A stretch of DNA of 64,000 bases from an uncultured Lachnotalea sp. (GCA_947066815.1 CAMSZT010000005.1:1-64000); one strand, 5' to 3'; shown: positions 9,592 to 19,999, counted from the stretch's first letter. Program-made: numbers and translations. Notes: a model not told the origin generated them from the sequence alone.

Positions 9592-9923
9592 TGGCGGAGC
9601 GCTTGATCGCTCTCGTCCCAATTCTTCACGGAAATAAACAGTACAGGCCGGGAGAGGCGCTGCCAACCGATCCGGCTTACGTTTCCGTCTGGATCCAGGC
9701 GGGCTCGGCTGTTTGGGAGAACGAGGGCGACAGCGGCAAAAGAGAAGATCAGAAAAAAGCGACCCCTAAAGCGCGGTCCAAAACAGCCCCGGCAGGTGCC
9801 GTCGGCATCGCACAGCCCGCCACCGGCGGTGCGGAAGTCGATCAGGTCGGGAAGGTGCCGAGTAAAAAGGCACGCGGAGCAGCTGAGGAGAAAATCAGAC
9901 GCCCCGCGAAGTCCCGGGCGTAA
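9591..9923 (+). CDS. Hypothetical phage protein, low-complexity basic C-terminus
   Basis: ORF with overlapping start/stop with both neighbours. Confidence 0.6.
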   Translation: MAERLIALVPILHGNKQYRPGEALPTDPAYVSVWIQAGSAVWENEGDSGKREDQKKATPKARSKTAPAGAVGIAQPATGGAEVDQVGKVPSKKARGAAEEKIRRPAKSRA

Positions 9924-10246
9924 TGCCAGGCTTTAAAGACATAATGCGCGCCGATCTTGATATTTTTATGAACCTTGACGAGTTCGCAGCCATGCACTCG
10001 GTAAACGGGAAAAAGATGGCCGTTACGATCGACAATAATGAGCTGATAGAGCGGGCCAAGAAGGCGAAATCCAATATGGACGGGATCTATGTTAAGAGTA
10101 CGCTCATCTACGTGAAAGCGAAAGATTTCGGCCAGCTCCCGGCAGTCGGTTCCGCCTTTCACCTTGACGGGAAGATATTTAAGGTTACAGACGCAACCAA
10201 CGAGGACGGGCTTTACAGCATACACCTGGAGGCGAATAGAAGCTAG
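9923..10246 (+). CDS. Head-tail attachment/joining protein-like
   Basis: Size and position; IFMNLDEFAAMHSVNGKKMAVTIDNNEL. Confidence 0.6.
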   Translation: MPGFKDIMRADLDIFMNLDEFAAMHSVNGKKMAVTIDNNELIERAKKAKSNMDGIYVKSTLIYVKAKDFGQLPAVGSAFHLDGKIFKVTDATNEDGLYSIHLEANRS

Positions 10247-10264
10247 GGCAGATAGGAGACGGTT

Positions 10265-10936
10265 ATGGGAATTGTTATTGAAGGCATTGATCTGGCCCAA
10301 GTAGAAAAGCAATTAGGATCTATGAAACAAAAGGCTCCGAAAGTTTTAAAACTTGCAGTCAACGACACAGCGCGAAAAGCAAGGTCAAGACTTGCTAAAG
10401 AGGCCCAAAAAACATATGCCGTCAAAGTCGGTGGCTTTAACCGTGCCATGGTAATCAAGCTGGCCACGAATGGAAATCCTGTAGCCATAATACGTTCTAC
10501 TGGGAAGAAAATACCACTTTTTAAATTTGCCCATAGGCGAAACACTCTCGGATCAGAAAAATACTACAATCCAACCCTCCATCGGATGCAAGTTGGAAAA
10601 GGAGGCCGTGGGGCAAGTGCCAAACAATTAAAAAGTTCTTCCTTTAAGTCTGACAATGGTGCAAATTTAAAATGGTTCATAGCTCAGATGCCTAGCGGGC
10701 ATACTGGTATATTCCAACGGAATGGAGGGGTTTCCCGTGGGAAAGGCAATAAAAACTATGCGATATTGAAAAAGCTGGGAGTAGGAGCGGAAATCAGTGA
10801 AAAAATGGGGCCGTCGGCCCCTGAGATGCTTGGGAATGAAGAACGGGTATACGGAATAGTGGAGCCTTATATAATGTCAGATTTAGAACAAGCTGTGAAC
10901 AGGCATGTTTTGCGTGCGATTAGGAACGAAATATAA
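10265..10936 (+). CDS. Minor tail protein, GpZ-like tail completion
   Basis: VNDTARKARSRLAKEAQKTYAVKVGGFNRAMVIKLAT... Confidence 0.65.
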   Translation: MGIVIEGIDLAQVEKQLGSMKQKAPKVLKLAVNDTARKARSRLAKEAQKTYAVKVGGFNRAMVIKLATNGNPVAIIRSTGKKIPLFKFAHRRNTLGSEKYYNPTLHRMQVGKGGRGASAKQLKSSSFKSDNGANLKWFIAQMPSGHTGIFQRNGGVSRGKGNKNYAILKKLGVGAEISEKMGPSAPEMLGNEERVYGIVEPYIMSDLEQAVNRHVLRAIRNEI

Positions 10937-10956
10937 AGATATTGGAGGCGTAAAAG

Positions 10957-11493
10957 ATGGTGGCAACATTCTTGCAGGATGATCTTGTGGAAGAGCTTAA
11001 GGAGATTTTTAAGGACTTCCGTCTGAAAAATCCTATGGGGGAGTTGAGCGAGATAAATGTATTCCCCCAGGAGCTGCCGGTCCCGGCACCGGCGACGCCG
11101 CCGGGGGAAAGCGAGGCGGACCCGGTGCTGCTGGAGGAGGGACTGGCGGGAGATACGGATCCGGCCGGGGCGGAAGACCCTTACCCTTATGCGATCGTGC
11201 GCATTGAGGATGGGGAGATCAGGACCATAGACGGAGAGCAGACCATAACGCTCCTGATCATTTTGGGGGCATACGACAACAGCCTGAAAAACCAGGGGCA
11301 CAAGGACATCTTAAACATGATTCAGAAAATATATGAACGCTTCGCAAAAAATGCGATCTTAGCCGGCAAGTATGAGTGCTTACACCCCATGCAGTGGTCG
11401 CTGCAGGAGGAAGGGAGTTATCCGTATTTTATCGGCGGGATGGCTTTAAGTTTCAGCGTGGCAGCGATAAGAAGGGAGGATCCATACATATGA
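10957..11493 (+). CDS. Hypothetical phage tail-region protein (tail terminator-like position)
   Basis: ORF with position; IVRIEDGEIRTIDGEQTITLLIILGAYDNS. Confidence 0.55.
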   Translation: MVATFLQDDLVEELKEIFKDFRLKNPMGELSEINVFPQELPVPAPATPPGESEADPVLLEEGLAGDTDPAGAEDPYPYAIVRIEDGEIRTIDGEQTITLLIILGAYDNSLKNQGHKDILNMIQKIYERFAKNAILAGKYECLHPMQWSLQEEGSYPYFIGGMALSFSVAAIRREDPYI

Positions 11494-11831
11494 GTGGAAC
11501 AAAGAAAACCCAGGCGGAAACGACCGCAATGACGGCCGCAGGCGCAGAAGCCAGGGTGGCAGCCGGAAAGGCGAAGGAAGGCAAAAAGGAGCCGGTGGCC
11601 TACGTAGGTCCGGATATCAAGAATATAGCGGTCAACGGGACCGTGTATATTGACGGATTGCCGGAGCCCCTGCAGGAGAAGATCAGAGACGTACCGGCGC
11701 TGAAAGGCCTTTTGGTGCCTGTTTCCGGCCTTGCAGCCGCAGGCGTAGCGATCGCGACCCAGGGGACGGCGCTCAATCATCTGTATCACGCCGTTTCCGC
11801 AAGGCTGCAGGAGCAGCAGAAAAACAGATAA
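11490..11831 (+). CDS. Hypothetical phage protein preceding sheath
   Basis: ATG 11490 (MSGTKKTQAETT) with upstream aagggagg; overlaps previous stop. Confidence 0.55.
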   Translation: MSGTKKTQAETTAMTAAGAEARVAAGKAKEGKKEPVAYVGPDIKNIAVNGTVYIDGLPEPLQEKIRDVPALKGLLVPVSGLAAAGVAIATQGTALNHLYHAVSARLQEQQKNR

Positions 11832-11846
11832 GGAGGAAAAGAGAAA

Positions 11847-13301
11847 ATGGCATATAACCATGGGGTAAGAGTCCTGGAAAACCCGACCAGTCTGACGACG
11901 CCGAGACAGGGCACCGCAGGGCTGCAGGTTATTATCGGCGTAGCGCCGGTAAATCTGGCTAAGGATCCTTACAAGGCTACAAACAGACCTATGATCGCAT
12001 ACAGCTTCGCGGAGGCAAGTGCGGCCGTAGGATACTGTGATGATTTTAAGGATTATAACATCTGCGAATCGGTGGATGTTTCTTTCCGGATTTTAAATAT
12101 CGCACCTGTTATCCTGATCAATGTATTGGACCCCAGGACACACAAGAAGGCCCTGGAAGAGCAGGAAGTGGAGGTGGCGGAGGGCCAGGCGGTAGTAGAG
12201 ACCTTTGGGATTCTTGCCGATACCCTGCAGGTGAGGTCCGGAGACCGGGCGATGGAGGCCGACACGGATTATATCGTAACATTTGATGACAGGGGGATGG
12301 CGGTCATCACACTGGTAGAGGCTGCCGGCATCAAGACACTCACGGTTTCCGGTTCCGTGATCGACCCTTCCAAGATCACCTATACAGATATCATCGGAGG
12401 CTACAATGTAAACACCGGAGAGGAGAAGGGCCTGGAAGTCATCCGCCAGATCTTCCCGCTGCTGCAGCTCACTCCCGGGCTGCTTGTTTCCCCCGGGTGG
12501 AGCAAGCAGCCAAACGTCGGTGCAGCCATCGCGGCCAAGTGTACCGGGATCAACGGCGTATTTTCCTGTGAGGCTGTCGTAGACCTTGACACCACAGAGG
12601 AAGCCGGAGCCCGGAAATACACAGACGTTTTGGCCGTAAAGCAGGCTTCCGGCTTTGTGAGCAGCCATATAAGTGTCGAGTGGCCATGCGTAAAGATTGG
12701 AGACAAGATCTACCATGCCAGCGCGGTCAAGGCGGCACTTACCGCGTATATCGACGCAGGGAACGACGATGTGCCCTCCTTAAGCCCTTCGAATAAAGCT
12801 GTCGGCATTTCCGGCCTCTGCCTTGAGGACGGCACCGAGGTGGTCCTGGACGAGCAGCAGGCGAATCTGGTCAACAGCTTCGGCGTCTGCACCTTTAACA
12901 ACTTTTCCGGATGGACCACCTGGGGGAACAATACAGCTGTCTATCCGACATCAAACGACCCGAAAGACCGGTGGTTTTGCTGCCGCCGCTTCTTTAGCTG
13001 GTGGGGGAATTCCTTTATCCTGACCTACCATGAACGGGTGGATGATTACAATAACCCGCGTTTGATCGAAGCCATTGTCGACGATGAAAACGTCCGCGGC
13101 AATTCCTACGCAGCCCAGGGAAAATGTGCAGGGGCTTACATTGAGTGGCGGGAGCAGGAGAACACGGCAGACGACATTATGGACGGCAGGATGCGGTTTT
13201 TACACCATTTAGCGCCCTGGACACCGGCGGAAGATATCCTGGACGTTTTGGAGTTTGATCCGGACTTATTGGAGGCAGCATTTACAGGAGGTGAGTCTTA
13301 A
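11847..13301 (+). CDS. Contractile tail sheath protein
   Basis: MAYNHGVRVLENPTSLTTPRQGTAGLQVIIGVAPVNLA...; C-terminal DVLEFDPDLLEAA; followed by tube. Confidence 0.92.
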   Translation: MAYNHGVRVLENPTSLTTPRQGTAGLQVIIGVAPVNLAKDPYKATNRPMIAYSFAEASAAVGYCDDFKDYNICESVDVSFRILNIAPVILINVLDPRTHKKALEEQEVEVAEGQAVVETFGILADTLQVRSGDRAMEADTDYIVTFDDRGMAVITLVEAAGIKTLTVSGSVIDPSKITYTDIIGGYNVNTGEEKGLEVIRQIFPLLQLTPGLLVSPGWSKQPNVGAAIAAKCTGINGVFSCEAVVDLDTTEEAGARKYTDVLAVKQASGFVSSHISVEWPCVKIGDKIYHASAVKAALTAYIDAGNDDVPSLSPSNKAVGISGLCLEDGTEVVLDEQQANLVNSFGVCTFNNFSGWTTWGNNTAVYPTSNDPKDRWFCCRRFFSWWGNSFILTYHERVDDYNNPRLIEAIVDDENVRGNSYAAQGKCAGAYIEWREQENTADDIMDGRMRFLHHLAPWTPAEDILDVLEFDPDLLEAAFTGGES

Positions 13302-13813
13302 TGTTAGTGACGAAGATCAACGCCTACAATGTATACAACGGAGGCACCAGGCTGGTCGGACTTTCCGATGAAGTCAGCCTGCCGGACTTTGAGTCCATGA
13401 CCGAGACGATCAGCGGGCCGGGCTTCCTGGGGGAGGTCGACGAGCCGCTTTTGGGGCACTTCGGCGCTTCGGAGATCGAGATCCCTTTCAGGACCTTGAA
13501 CGAGGATATGTTTGCACTTTTGCAGCAGGGGATGGCCGTAAACCTTACCTTGCGGATGAGCACCCAGGCGATCCAGGAGTCTACGCTTGCGACCGACTTT
13601 ATGCCGAGCCGGGTGGTCATCAAAGGTAAGAGCAAGGGCTTTACCGGCGGCAAGGTAAAGCAGGGGGAAGGGACCGGATCTGCTGTCAAGGTAGAGGTCA
13701 TCTATATCCTTATTGAGGTGAACGGCAAAAAGAAGTTTGAGCTTGATAAGATCAATTTCCAGTATAAAGTGAACAATGTTGACCTTTTGGCAAAGATCAG
13801 AAAGCAGGTGTAA
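13301..13813 (+). CDS. Phage major tail tube protein
   Basis: INAYNVYNGGTRLVGLSDEVSLPDFESMTETISGPGFLGEVDEPLLGHFGASEIEIPFR. Confidence 0.9.
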   Translation: MLVTKINAYNVYNGGTRLVGLSDEVSLPDFESMTETISGPGFLGEVDEPLLGHFGASEIEIPFRTLNEDMFALLQQGMAVNLTLRMSTQAIQESTLATDFMPSRVVIKGKSKGFTGGKVKQGEGTGSAVKVEVIYILIEVNGKKKFELDKINFQYKVNNVDLLAKIRKQV

Positions 13814-13816
13814 GAT

Positions 13817-14191
13817 ATGGGGACCAATAAGACTTTCGAAACAGATATCCGGGAGCAGAAGACGAAGGAGATTACGGCAGCGGTACAGGGGCCGGAGGAG
13901 AATAAGTATATCATCAAACTCCGTAAGCCTTTCGTATTTGAGGACGAGACATATGTCGAGATCGATCTGAGTGGTCTGGAGGATATGAGCGCCAGAGACA
14001 TGATCCAGGCGCAGCGCACGATGGAACGGTCCGGCAGTATCAACGTGCTGCCGGAAATGTCCATGGAGTATGCCTGCATTTTTGCCGGCAGGGCTACCGG
14101 GCTGCCGGTCGAGTTCTTCCAGTCGCTGCCGCCGAAGGAGGCGATCAAGGTAAAGAACAAAGTGACAAATTTTTTCTACGGCGAGGATTAA
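13817..14191 (+). CDS. Tail assembly chaperone, short (0-frame) product
   Basis: 124 aa between tube and tape measure; ends NKVTNFFYGED*. Confidence 0.85.
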   Translation: MGTNKTFETDIREQKTKEITAAVQGPEENKYIIKLRKPFVFEDETYVEIDLSGLEDMSARDMIQAQRTMERSGSINVLPEMSMEYACIFAGRATGLPVEFFQSLPPKEAIKVKNKVTNFFYGED

Positions 14192-14334
14192 AGCCGACAG
14201 ACGGCGCGCATCTTCGCAGATTAACGGTACGGCTGTCCATTCTTTTAAAGACAGGCCTCAAGGATATTGAGGACCTGTCTATTTTTGACCTTGCCGACGT
14301 AGCAAAGGAGGTGGCGGAAGCATATGGCAAGTAG
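13817..14334 (+). CDS. Tail assembly chaperone, predicted -1 frameshift product
   Basis: Slippery A_AAT_TTT at 14167-14173 overlapping T_TTT_TTC at 14170-14176; -1 frame adds FLRRGLKPTDGAHLRRLTVRLSILLKTGLKDIEDLSIFDLADVAKEVAEAYGK* ending at TAG 14332-14334. Confidence 0.85.
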
Positions 14335-17300
14335 GAGCAAAGAGATGGAGCTCGCTATAAAAATAGCGGGCAAAGTTGAGTCTTCCTTTACGGGAGCCTT
14401 GGGTACTGCCGGAAACGGAATAAAAAGGCTTACGAAAACTTTAGCCACGGCTTCTGTTGAAGCCGCGAAGGCTGTCGGAGCGCTGGCCGTCTCTGCCGTA
14501 AACGTCGGCAAGGAATTTGAGACTGCCATGAGCCAGGTGCAGGCCACCATGCTTTTGGACACCGGCACGGCGGAGGGCGCGGCAGCTATGGCCACCCTTG
14601 AGGAGGCGGCCAGGGAATGCGGGCGTACTACGGCCTTTTCGGCTACCGAGGCGGCGGAAGCCTTAAATTATTTGGCCCTTGCCGGTTACGACGCCGAACA
14701 GGCAGCCACAGCGCTGCCCACGGTTCTAAAGCTTGCAGGGGCGGGCGCCATGGATCTGGCAGCGGCCAGCGATATGGTGACGGACAGTATGTCCGCTTTG
14801 CAGATTGAGGCTACGGAGGAAAATTTAAACAGCTTCGCGGATCAGCTGGCACAGACAGCATCAAAAGCCAACACTTCCGTATCGCAGTTAGGCGAAGCGA
14901 TACTTACAGTGGGGGCCACCGGTGCAAACTTGGCCGGGGGAACCACGGAGCTGAACACGGCGCTCGGCATTCTGGCCGACAACGGCTTAAAGGGGGCTGA
15001 GGGCGGAACACACTTAAGAAATGTTATCCTTTCTTTGCAGAGTCCCACAGACAACGCCAGCGAGGCGCTTAAAAACCTGGGTGTGGACATTTATGACACC
15101 AAGGGGAATATGCGGGGGCTCAACAATATTTTCGGGGATCTGAGCTCTGCGATGGAGGGGATGACGCAGGAGCAGAAAGACAGTATTATCAGTACTATCT
15201 TCAATAAAACAGACCTGACATCCGCGAATGCGCTGCTGGCGAATTGTACTGACCGGTGGGATGAGCTGAACCTGGCGATCGAAAACAGCGCCGGGGCCTG
15301 TGAGGATATGTATGCGATACAGCTCGATAATTTGGACGGTGATATAAAGATACTGCAATCCGGACTTTCAGACCTTGGGATCAGTATTTATCAGGACCTG
15401 AACGGCCCCCTTCGCTCTATGACACAGCTTGCGACGGATATGGTCGAAGAGCTTTCCGCAGCTTACAGTGAGGGCGGGATGCAGGGCATGGTCGGAGCCA
15501 TAGGCGGCTGTCTCTCCGAAGCGGTCGGGGTGATCTCAGAGTACATACCGCAGGCAGTATCCATGGGAGTGGACCTCATAGGAGGATTTGTGGAGGGGAT
15601 AGCAGACAATGCGGGCCCCCTGGCAGACGCGGCATCGGAAGCGTTGACTCTTTTCATAGACGGCCTTTTTTCTCTGGTCCCCCAGGTCTTGCTTGCCGGG
15701 ATCGACATCGTGACACAACTGGCAAACAGCATTACAAGTAAGCTTCCGACACTGATAAGCAACGGCATCCGGGCGATTACAAACTTTGTGAGCGGTATCA
15801 TTCAGAGACTGCCGGCGGTCATATCGACAGCCCTTACGCTGATCCAGACATTGGCAGACAGCTTAGTGGCCAATGCCCCCACACTGATAAACGCAGCGGT
15901 CCAGCTTATGGTCAGTTTGGTGACCGGCATCTTATCCATGCTCCCGCAGCTCCTGCAGACGGGGATACAGATTATTTTGAGTCTGGCCCAGGGGATCATT
16001 GCAAGCCTGCCCTCTATCCTGCAGGCAGGCGTCCAGGTCATCACGGGTTTTATTTCTTCGATAGCGCAGATGCTCCCCATGATCGTACAGGGCGGAGTGC
16101 AGCTGATCATATCTCTTATCCAGGGGATCATAGCGAATCTGGGGAATATAGCGCAGGCGGCAGGACAGATCATCGTGGCACTGATCACTGGCCTTGTCTC
16201 TGCCATCCCACAGATCTTTGCATCGGCAGGACAGCTTGTGGGGGCGATCATTGACGCTATCTTTGAAACAGACTGGATCGAGGTCGGCGGGGAGATCATA
16301 GGCGGGATCGCAGATGGCTTTATGTCCGGCTTTTTCGGACTGGTTGATAAAGTAAAAGGATTGTGGAACAGCTTCACAGGCTGGCTGTTTGGTGATGATG
16401 AAGACGAGGAGGCAGAGCAATCCGGAGAAGCAGCAGCCAGCAGTTATGCAGATGGGGTTTCCAGTGGCAGCGGCTCCGTAAGTGCGGCATTGAGCGACGT
16501 GGTGGCAACTTTTAGCAACATAGATACGACCACGGTCTCGGAAGCTGGAAATACGGCGGCTGCGGCCTATACGACAGGAATGACCGATAGCCTTAACAAT
16601 TTTACTTTCGATCCCTCCGGCATCGGCTTTGACAGCACGACACTCACAGCGAACCTCAGCGCGACGGGGCTTGAGAGCGGGACAGCGTTCACGGCCAGTT
16701 TAGGCCAGAGTGTGACGGGATACAGCATCGATACATCGGGGATCGTTGTGGATATGTCCGGCCTCGAAAGCGGTCTTATGACAGCGGGAACAACGGGCAC
16801 GGCAGTGTTGAGCGACGGGATCAGCAATAATTCCGAGATGGTGACGGCAGCGGCGGCCGGTCTTGCAAGCGATGTCAACGGGGCATTAGACTCCGGATGG
16901 AACACGGCAAAGAGCAGCGCAGAGAGTGCCATGGGCAGCTTGGCCAACACGGTTCAGGCAAAAGCCCAGGAGGCGGCGCAGGCGGTTAAGGCGGCCTTTG
17001 AAAACATGGTCATCACGATCCCGAAACCGAAAATACCGGTCATAAGCGTTTCAACGGATTCGGTTTCATACGGAGAAGGCGGGAACGTGAGTGTCCCCCA
17101 GTTTTCTGTAAATTGGAACGCGCTCGGCGGTATTTTTGATGCCCCGGCCATATTTAATACGCCGGAGAACGGCCTGCAGGGCGTAGGGGAAGCGGTACTG
17201 CCACTTGATACTCTGTGGAGCCGGATGGAAGGCATGATAACCGACGCCGTGAAGCAGAGCAGCGGCGCAAGCATGATAGAGTCGCTACTGCAGAGAGTAC

Positions 17301-17506
17301 GGGGGATAACCGATGGAGCAGGCAGTGTGGGTGGCGGCCTGGAGCTTGCGGGAGCAGGCGGGCCGAGCATTTCTTACGCACCTGTTTACAATCTTTACGG
17401 CAGCGCCACGAAAGAGGAAGCCGTCGAGGCAGAAAGGTTGAGCCAGGCAGATTTTAACAAGATGATGAAGCAATGGCAAAGAGAAAATAGCAGGATCAGG
17501 TTTTAA
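14324..17506 (+). CDS. Phage tail tape measure protein
   Basis: 1060 aa; GKEFETAMSQVQATM...ATLEEAARECGRTTAFSATEAAEALNYLALAGYDAEQ; long hydrophobic helical repeats. Confidence 0.95.
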   Translation: MASRSKEMELAIKIAGKVESSFTGALGTAGNGIKRLTKTLATASVEAAKAVGALAVSAVNVGKEFETAMSQVQATMLLDTGTAEGAAAMATLEEAARECGRTTAFSATEAAEALNYLALAGYDAEQAATALPTVLKLAGAGAMDLAAASDMVTDSMSALQIEATEENLNSFADQLAQTASKANTSVSQLGEAILTVGATGANLAGGTTELNTALGILADNGLKGAEGGTHLRNVILSLQSPTDNASEALKNLGVDIYDTKGNMRGLNNIFGDLSSAMEGMTQEQKDSIISTIFNKTDLTSANALLANCTDRWDELNLAIENSAGACEDMYAIQLDNLDGDIKILQSGLSDLGISIYQDLNGPLRSMTQLATDMVEELSAAYSEGGMQGMVGAIGGCLSEAVGVISEYIPQAVSMGVDLIGGFVEGIADNAGPLADAASEALTLFIDGLFSLVPQVLLAGIDIVTQLANSITSKLPTLISNGIRAITNFVSGIIQRLPAVISTALTLIQTLADSLVANAPTLINAAVQLMVSLVTGILSMLPQLLQTGIQIILSLAQGIIASLPSILQAGVQVITGFISSIAQMLPMIVQGGVQLIISLIQGIIANLGNIAQAAGQIIVALITGLVSAIPQIFASAGQLVGAIIDAIFETDWIEVGGEIIGGIADGFMSGFFGLVDKVKGLWNSFTGWLFGDDEDEEAEQSGEAAASSYADGVSSGSGSVSAALSDVVATFSNIDTTTVSEAGNTAAAAYTTGMTDSLNNFTFDPSGIGFDSTTLTANLSATGLESGTAFTASLGQSVTGYSIDTSGIVVDMSGLESGLMTAGTTGTAVLSDGISNNSEMVTAAAAGLASDVNGALDSGWNTAKSSAESAMGSLANTVQAKAQEAAQAVKAAFENMVITIPKPKIPVISVSTDSVSYGEGGNVSVPQFSVNWNALGGIFDAPAIFNTPENGLQGVGEAVLPLDTLWSRMEGMITDAVKQSSGASMIESLLQRVRGITDGAGSVGGGLELAGAGGPSISYAPVYNLYGSATKEEAVEAERLSQADFNKMMKQWQRENSRIRF

Positions 17507-17520
17507 AGGAGGCCGGCGGC

Positions 17521-17763
17521 ATGGCGAAAAAGACCTACATCACAAAACAGGGAGATACCTGGGATAATATAGCTTTGCAGGTATATGGCGGGGAACGGTA
17601 CGCCGATTTTTTAATGCAGAATAATTACGCCTTCTTAGACATCCTTGTGTTTTCGGCGGGAACCGTTCTCAGTACCCCGGCATTGCCGGAGGAACGGGAC
17701 GGGGCTCTGCCGCCCTGGCGGACCGATCGGACGGGCGGGGAGCGGGATCCATATGACGATTGA
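17521..17763 (+). CDS. Tail protein X
   Basis: YITKQGDTWDNIALQVYGGERYADFLMQNN (LysM-like). Confidence 0.85.
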   Translation: MAKKTYITKQGDTWDNIALQVYGGERYADFLMQNNYAFLDILVFSAGTVLSTPALPEERDGALPPWRTDRTGGERDPYDD

Positions 17764-17774
17764 GGAGGCGCGTT

Positions 17775-19082
17775 ATGGGAGTGGATACACCAAGAAAGGC
17801 AAAAGTTTTTATTGCCTATATGCCGAAAGGGACAGCTGCTACCAGGACGGCAGATGCGATGGCAGAATACGAGGAGGGTTTTTCTTATGTCGACGCAGCT
17901 ACCGGACAATCCGATACGATGAGCCTTAAGGTCTGTAACCGGGATCTGAGGTGGGCAGACAAGTGGCTTCCGAAAAAGGGCGATAAGATGACAGCAAAGA
18001 TAAAAGCGTTCAGCTGGGATATAGCCGGGCGGGATCTTTCTTTTTCCTGTGGGAAGTTTTGCTGTGACGATCTGAGTTTCAGCGGGCCGGAGCTGGTCTG
18101 CACGATCGGAGGCGTATCGGTCCCGGAAGGCCAGGCTTTCCGGTCCACACAGCGGACCTATACCTGGGAAAAGGCGACCATACAGGAGATCGCCAGGCGG
18201 ATCGCCAAACGGTATGGATTAGAGCTCTGCTATGAGGCAAAAAAAATATCTATAGCCAGTATGGAACAGAACAAGCAGAGTGACTGTGAATTTTTAAATG
18301 GCCTCTGCGAAGATTACGGGCTGTACATTAAAGTCTATTACGGAAAGATCATCATCTATGATATAGACGCCTATGAATCGAAAGAAGCAGTTGCTGATTA
18401 TCACATAACAGATTTTGATACATGGAGTTACAACACTACGCTCACCGGTACTTACACGGGAGCAACGATCAAATATAGCAGAGGAGACAGCGAGGAGGAG
18501 CTGACCCTTACGGTAGGATCCGGAAACCGGATATTAAACATAAATGAAAAGGTGGACGGCCTGGTCGATGCACAGCTAAAGGCGTGTGCAAGAGTAAACA
18601 AGGAGAACCGGAACGCCGTTACGATGACAGCCACCATAAAGGCCAGCTTTAAGATCGCGGCCGGAGTATGCATCCAGGTTAAGGGAGCCTACAGCCTGGA
18701 TGGAAAATATTTCATTGACAAGGTCACCCATAATATAGAGGCGGAGGGTGCTTATACAATGGATCTGGAGATGCACAAGGTCCAGACCAAGATCAAACAG
18801 GTTACAAATTCTTCGTCTATCAAACCGACGAAACCCGCGCCCGGCAGTTCCGGATCCGCGGCACCGGAAGCAAACGATGCCCTGGCTGTGGGCGATAAGG
18901 TTATCGTAAACGGTCCTGCCTATTATGCGGGAAATGGAGGCCGGAGTAATAGCTGCAGCAATATGACAATGTACATTACGGAGATCTTGGGCGGAGGCTA
19001 TAAATACCAGTACGGAGTGGCCAAGAGGAAAGGTGGTACCAGGTACGGATGGTGTGCAAAGGGAAGCTTGAGGAAGGCGTAG
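17775..19082 (+). CDS. Late control D-like baseplate hub protein
   Basis: MGVDTPRKAKVFI...KKISIASMEQNKQSDCEFLNGLCEDYGLYIKVYYGKIIIYD; C-terminal SH3-like segment; likely start ATG 17775. Confidence 0.85.
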   Translation: MGVDTPRKAKVFIAYMPKGTAATRTADAMAEYEEGFSYVDAATGQSDTMSLKVCNRDLRWADKWLPKKGDKMTAKIKAFSWDIAGRDLSFSCGKFCCDDLSFSGPELVCTIGGVSVPEGQAFRSTQRTYTWEKATIQEIARRIAKRYGLELCYEAKKISIASMEQNKQSDCEFLNGLCEDYGLYIKVYYGKIIIYDIDAYESKEAVADYHITDFDTWSYNTTLTGTYTGATIKYSRGDSEEELTLTVGSGNRILNINEKVDGLVDAQLKACARVNKENRNAVTMTATIKASFKIAAGVCIQVKGAYSLDGKYFIDKVTHNIEAEGAYTMDLEMHKVQTKIKQVTNSSSIKPTKPAPGSSGSAAPEANDALAVGDKVIVNGPAYYAGNGGRSNSCSNMTMYITEILGGGYKYQYGVAKRKGGTRYGWCAKGSLRKA

Positions 19083-19095
19083 GGAAGGAGTCGGC

Positions 19096-19563
19096 ATGGG
19101 AGATATCAGGATCGGGAAAGTCTCAAGTGTTGATCATGAAAACGGTATGATCCGGATACTTTATACAGACCGGGACGGGGCCGTCACGAGGGCGCTGCCG
19201 GTCATGACCTTTAACGACGAATACAAGATGCCGCAGGTCGGCCAGTATGTCCTGGTGGTCCACCTGAGCAATGGATCGGAGGCCGGATACATACTGGGCA
19301 CCTATTGGAACAAGGCCAATGGGCCGTCCAGGAGCGGAAAGGGGATCTACCGGAAGGAGATGGGATTTACGCCAGGCGAGGCATACGCGGAATATGAAAG
19401 CGAGGAAAAGCGCCTGGAGCTCCACGCCGACAATGTCCTGTTATCCGGGCTTAAGATCGATATCGTAGCCAATACGGTAGATATTGAAGCCGATACGATC
19501 ACATTTACGGACAGCGGCGGTAGCATTACCCTTGCGGAGCTGAGAGAAAAGTTATTCACATAA
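19096..19563 (+). CDS. Baseplate assembly protein V-like
   Basis: IRIGKVSSVDHENGMIRILYTDRDGAVTRALPVMTF...MPQVGQYVLVVHLSNGSEAGYILGTYWN. Confidence 0.85.
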   Translation: MGDIRIGKVSSVDHENGMIRILYTDRDGAVTRALPVMTFNDEYKMPQVGQYVLVVHLSNGSEAGYILGTYWNKANGPSRSGKGIYRKEMGFTPGEAYAEYESEEKRLELHADNVLLSGLKIDIVANTVDIEADTITFTDSGGSITLAELREKLFT

Positions 19564-19587
19564 AAGAAAGGAAAGAGGTAATGAGGG

Positions 19588-19986
19588 ATGGCGATCGGGA
19601 ATTTTGGCTCACTTATCACCTTTGAGACCAGCGACGCCAGGATATTGAGTCTGCAGGATATAAAGCGGGAAGTGAGCGGCAGATGGGCGGTCCATCCCCG
19701 CATAGGGAAAAAACCTCTGCGCCAGTTCCTGGGGGCGGATACAGAGAAGGTCACATTTACCATTAAGCTGGATGCCAGACATGGAATACGGCCGCGGACA
19801 ACGATAGAGAGGATAGAAGACCATGTGAGGAGCGGTACTCCGGAGAGTCTGGTCATAGGCGGAAAGAAAATGGGAAGCAGTAAAATGACGATCAACAGCA
19901 TAAGTGAGACCTGGGATGAGATATGGAACAGGGGGGAGCTTGTACGGGCTTCTCTTGATCTCAGTCTTGAAGAATACCCGGAATAG
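19588..19986 (+). CDS. Phage tail protein U-like (GpU)
   Basis: IGNFGSLITFETSDARILSLQDIKREVSGRWAVHPRIGKKPLRQFLG. Confidence 0.8.
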   Translation: MAIGNFGSLITFETSDARILSLQDIKREVSGRWAVHPRIGKKPLRQFLGADTEKVTFTIKLDARHGIRPRTTIERIEDHVRSGTPESLVIGGKKMGSSKMTINSISETWDEIWNRGELVRASLDLSLEEYPE

Positions 19987-19999
19987 AAAAGGGGGTAAT

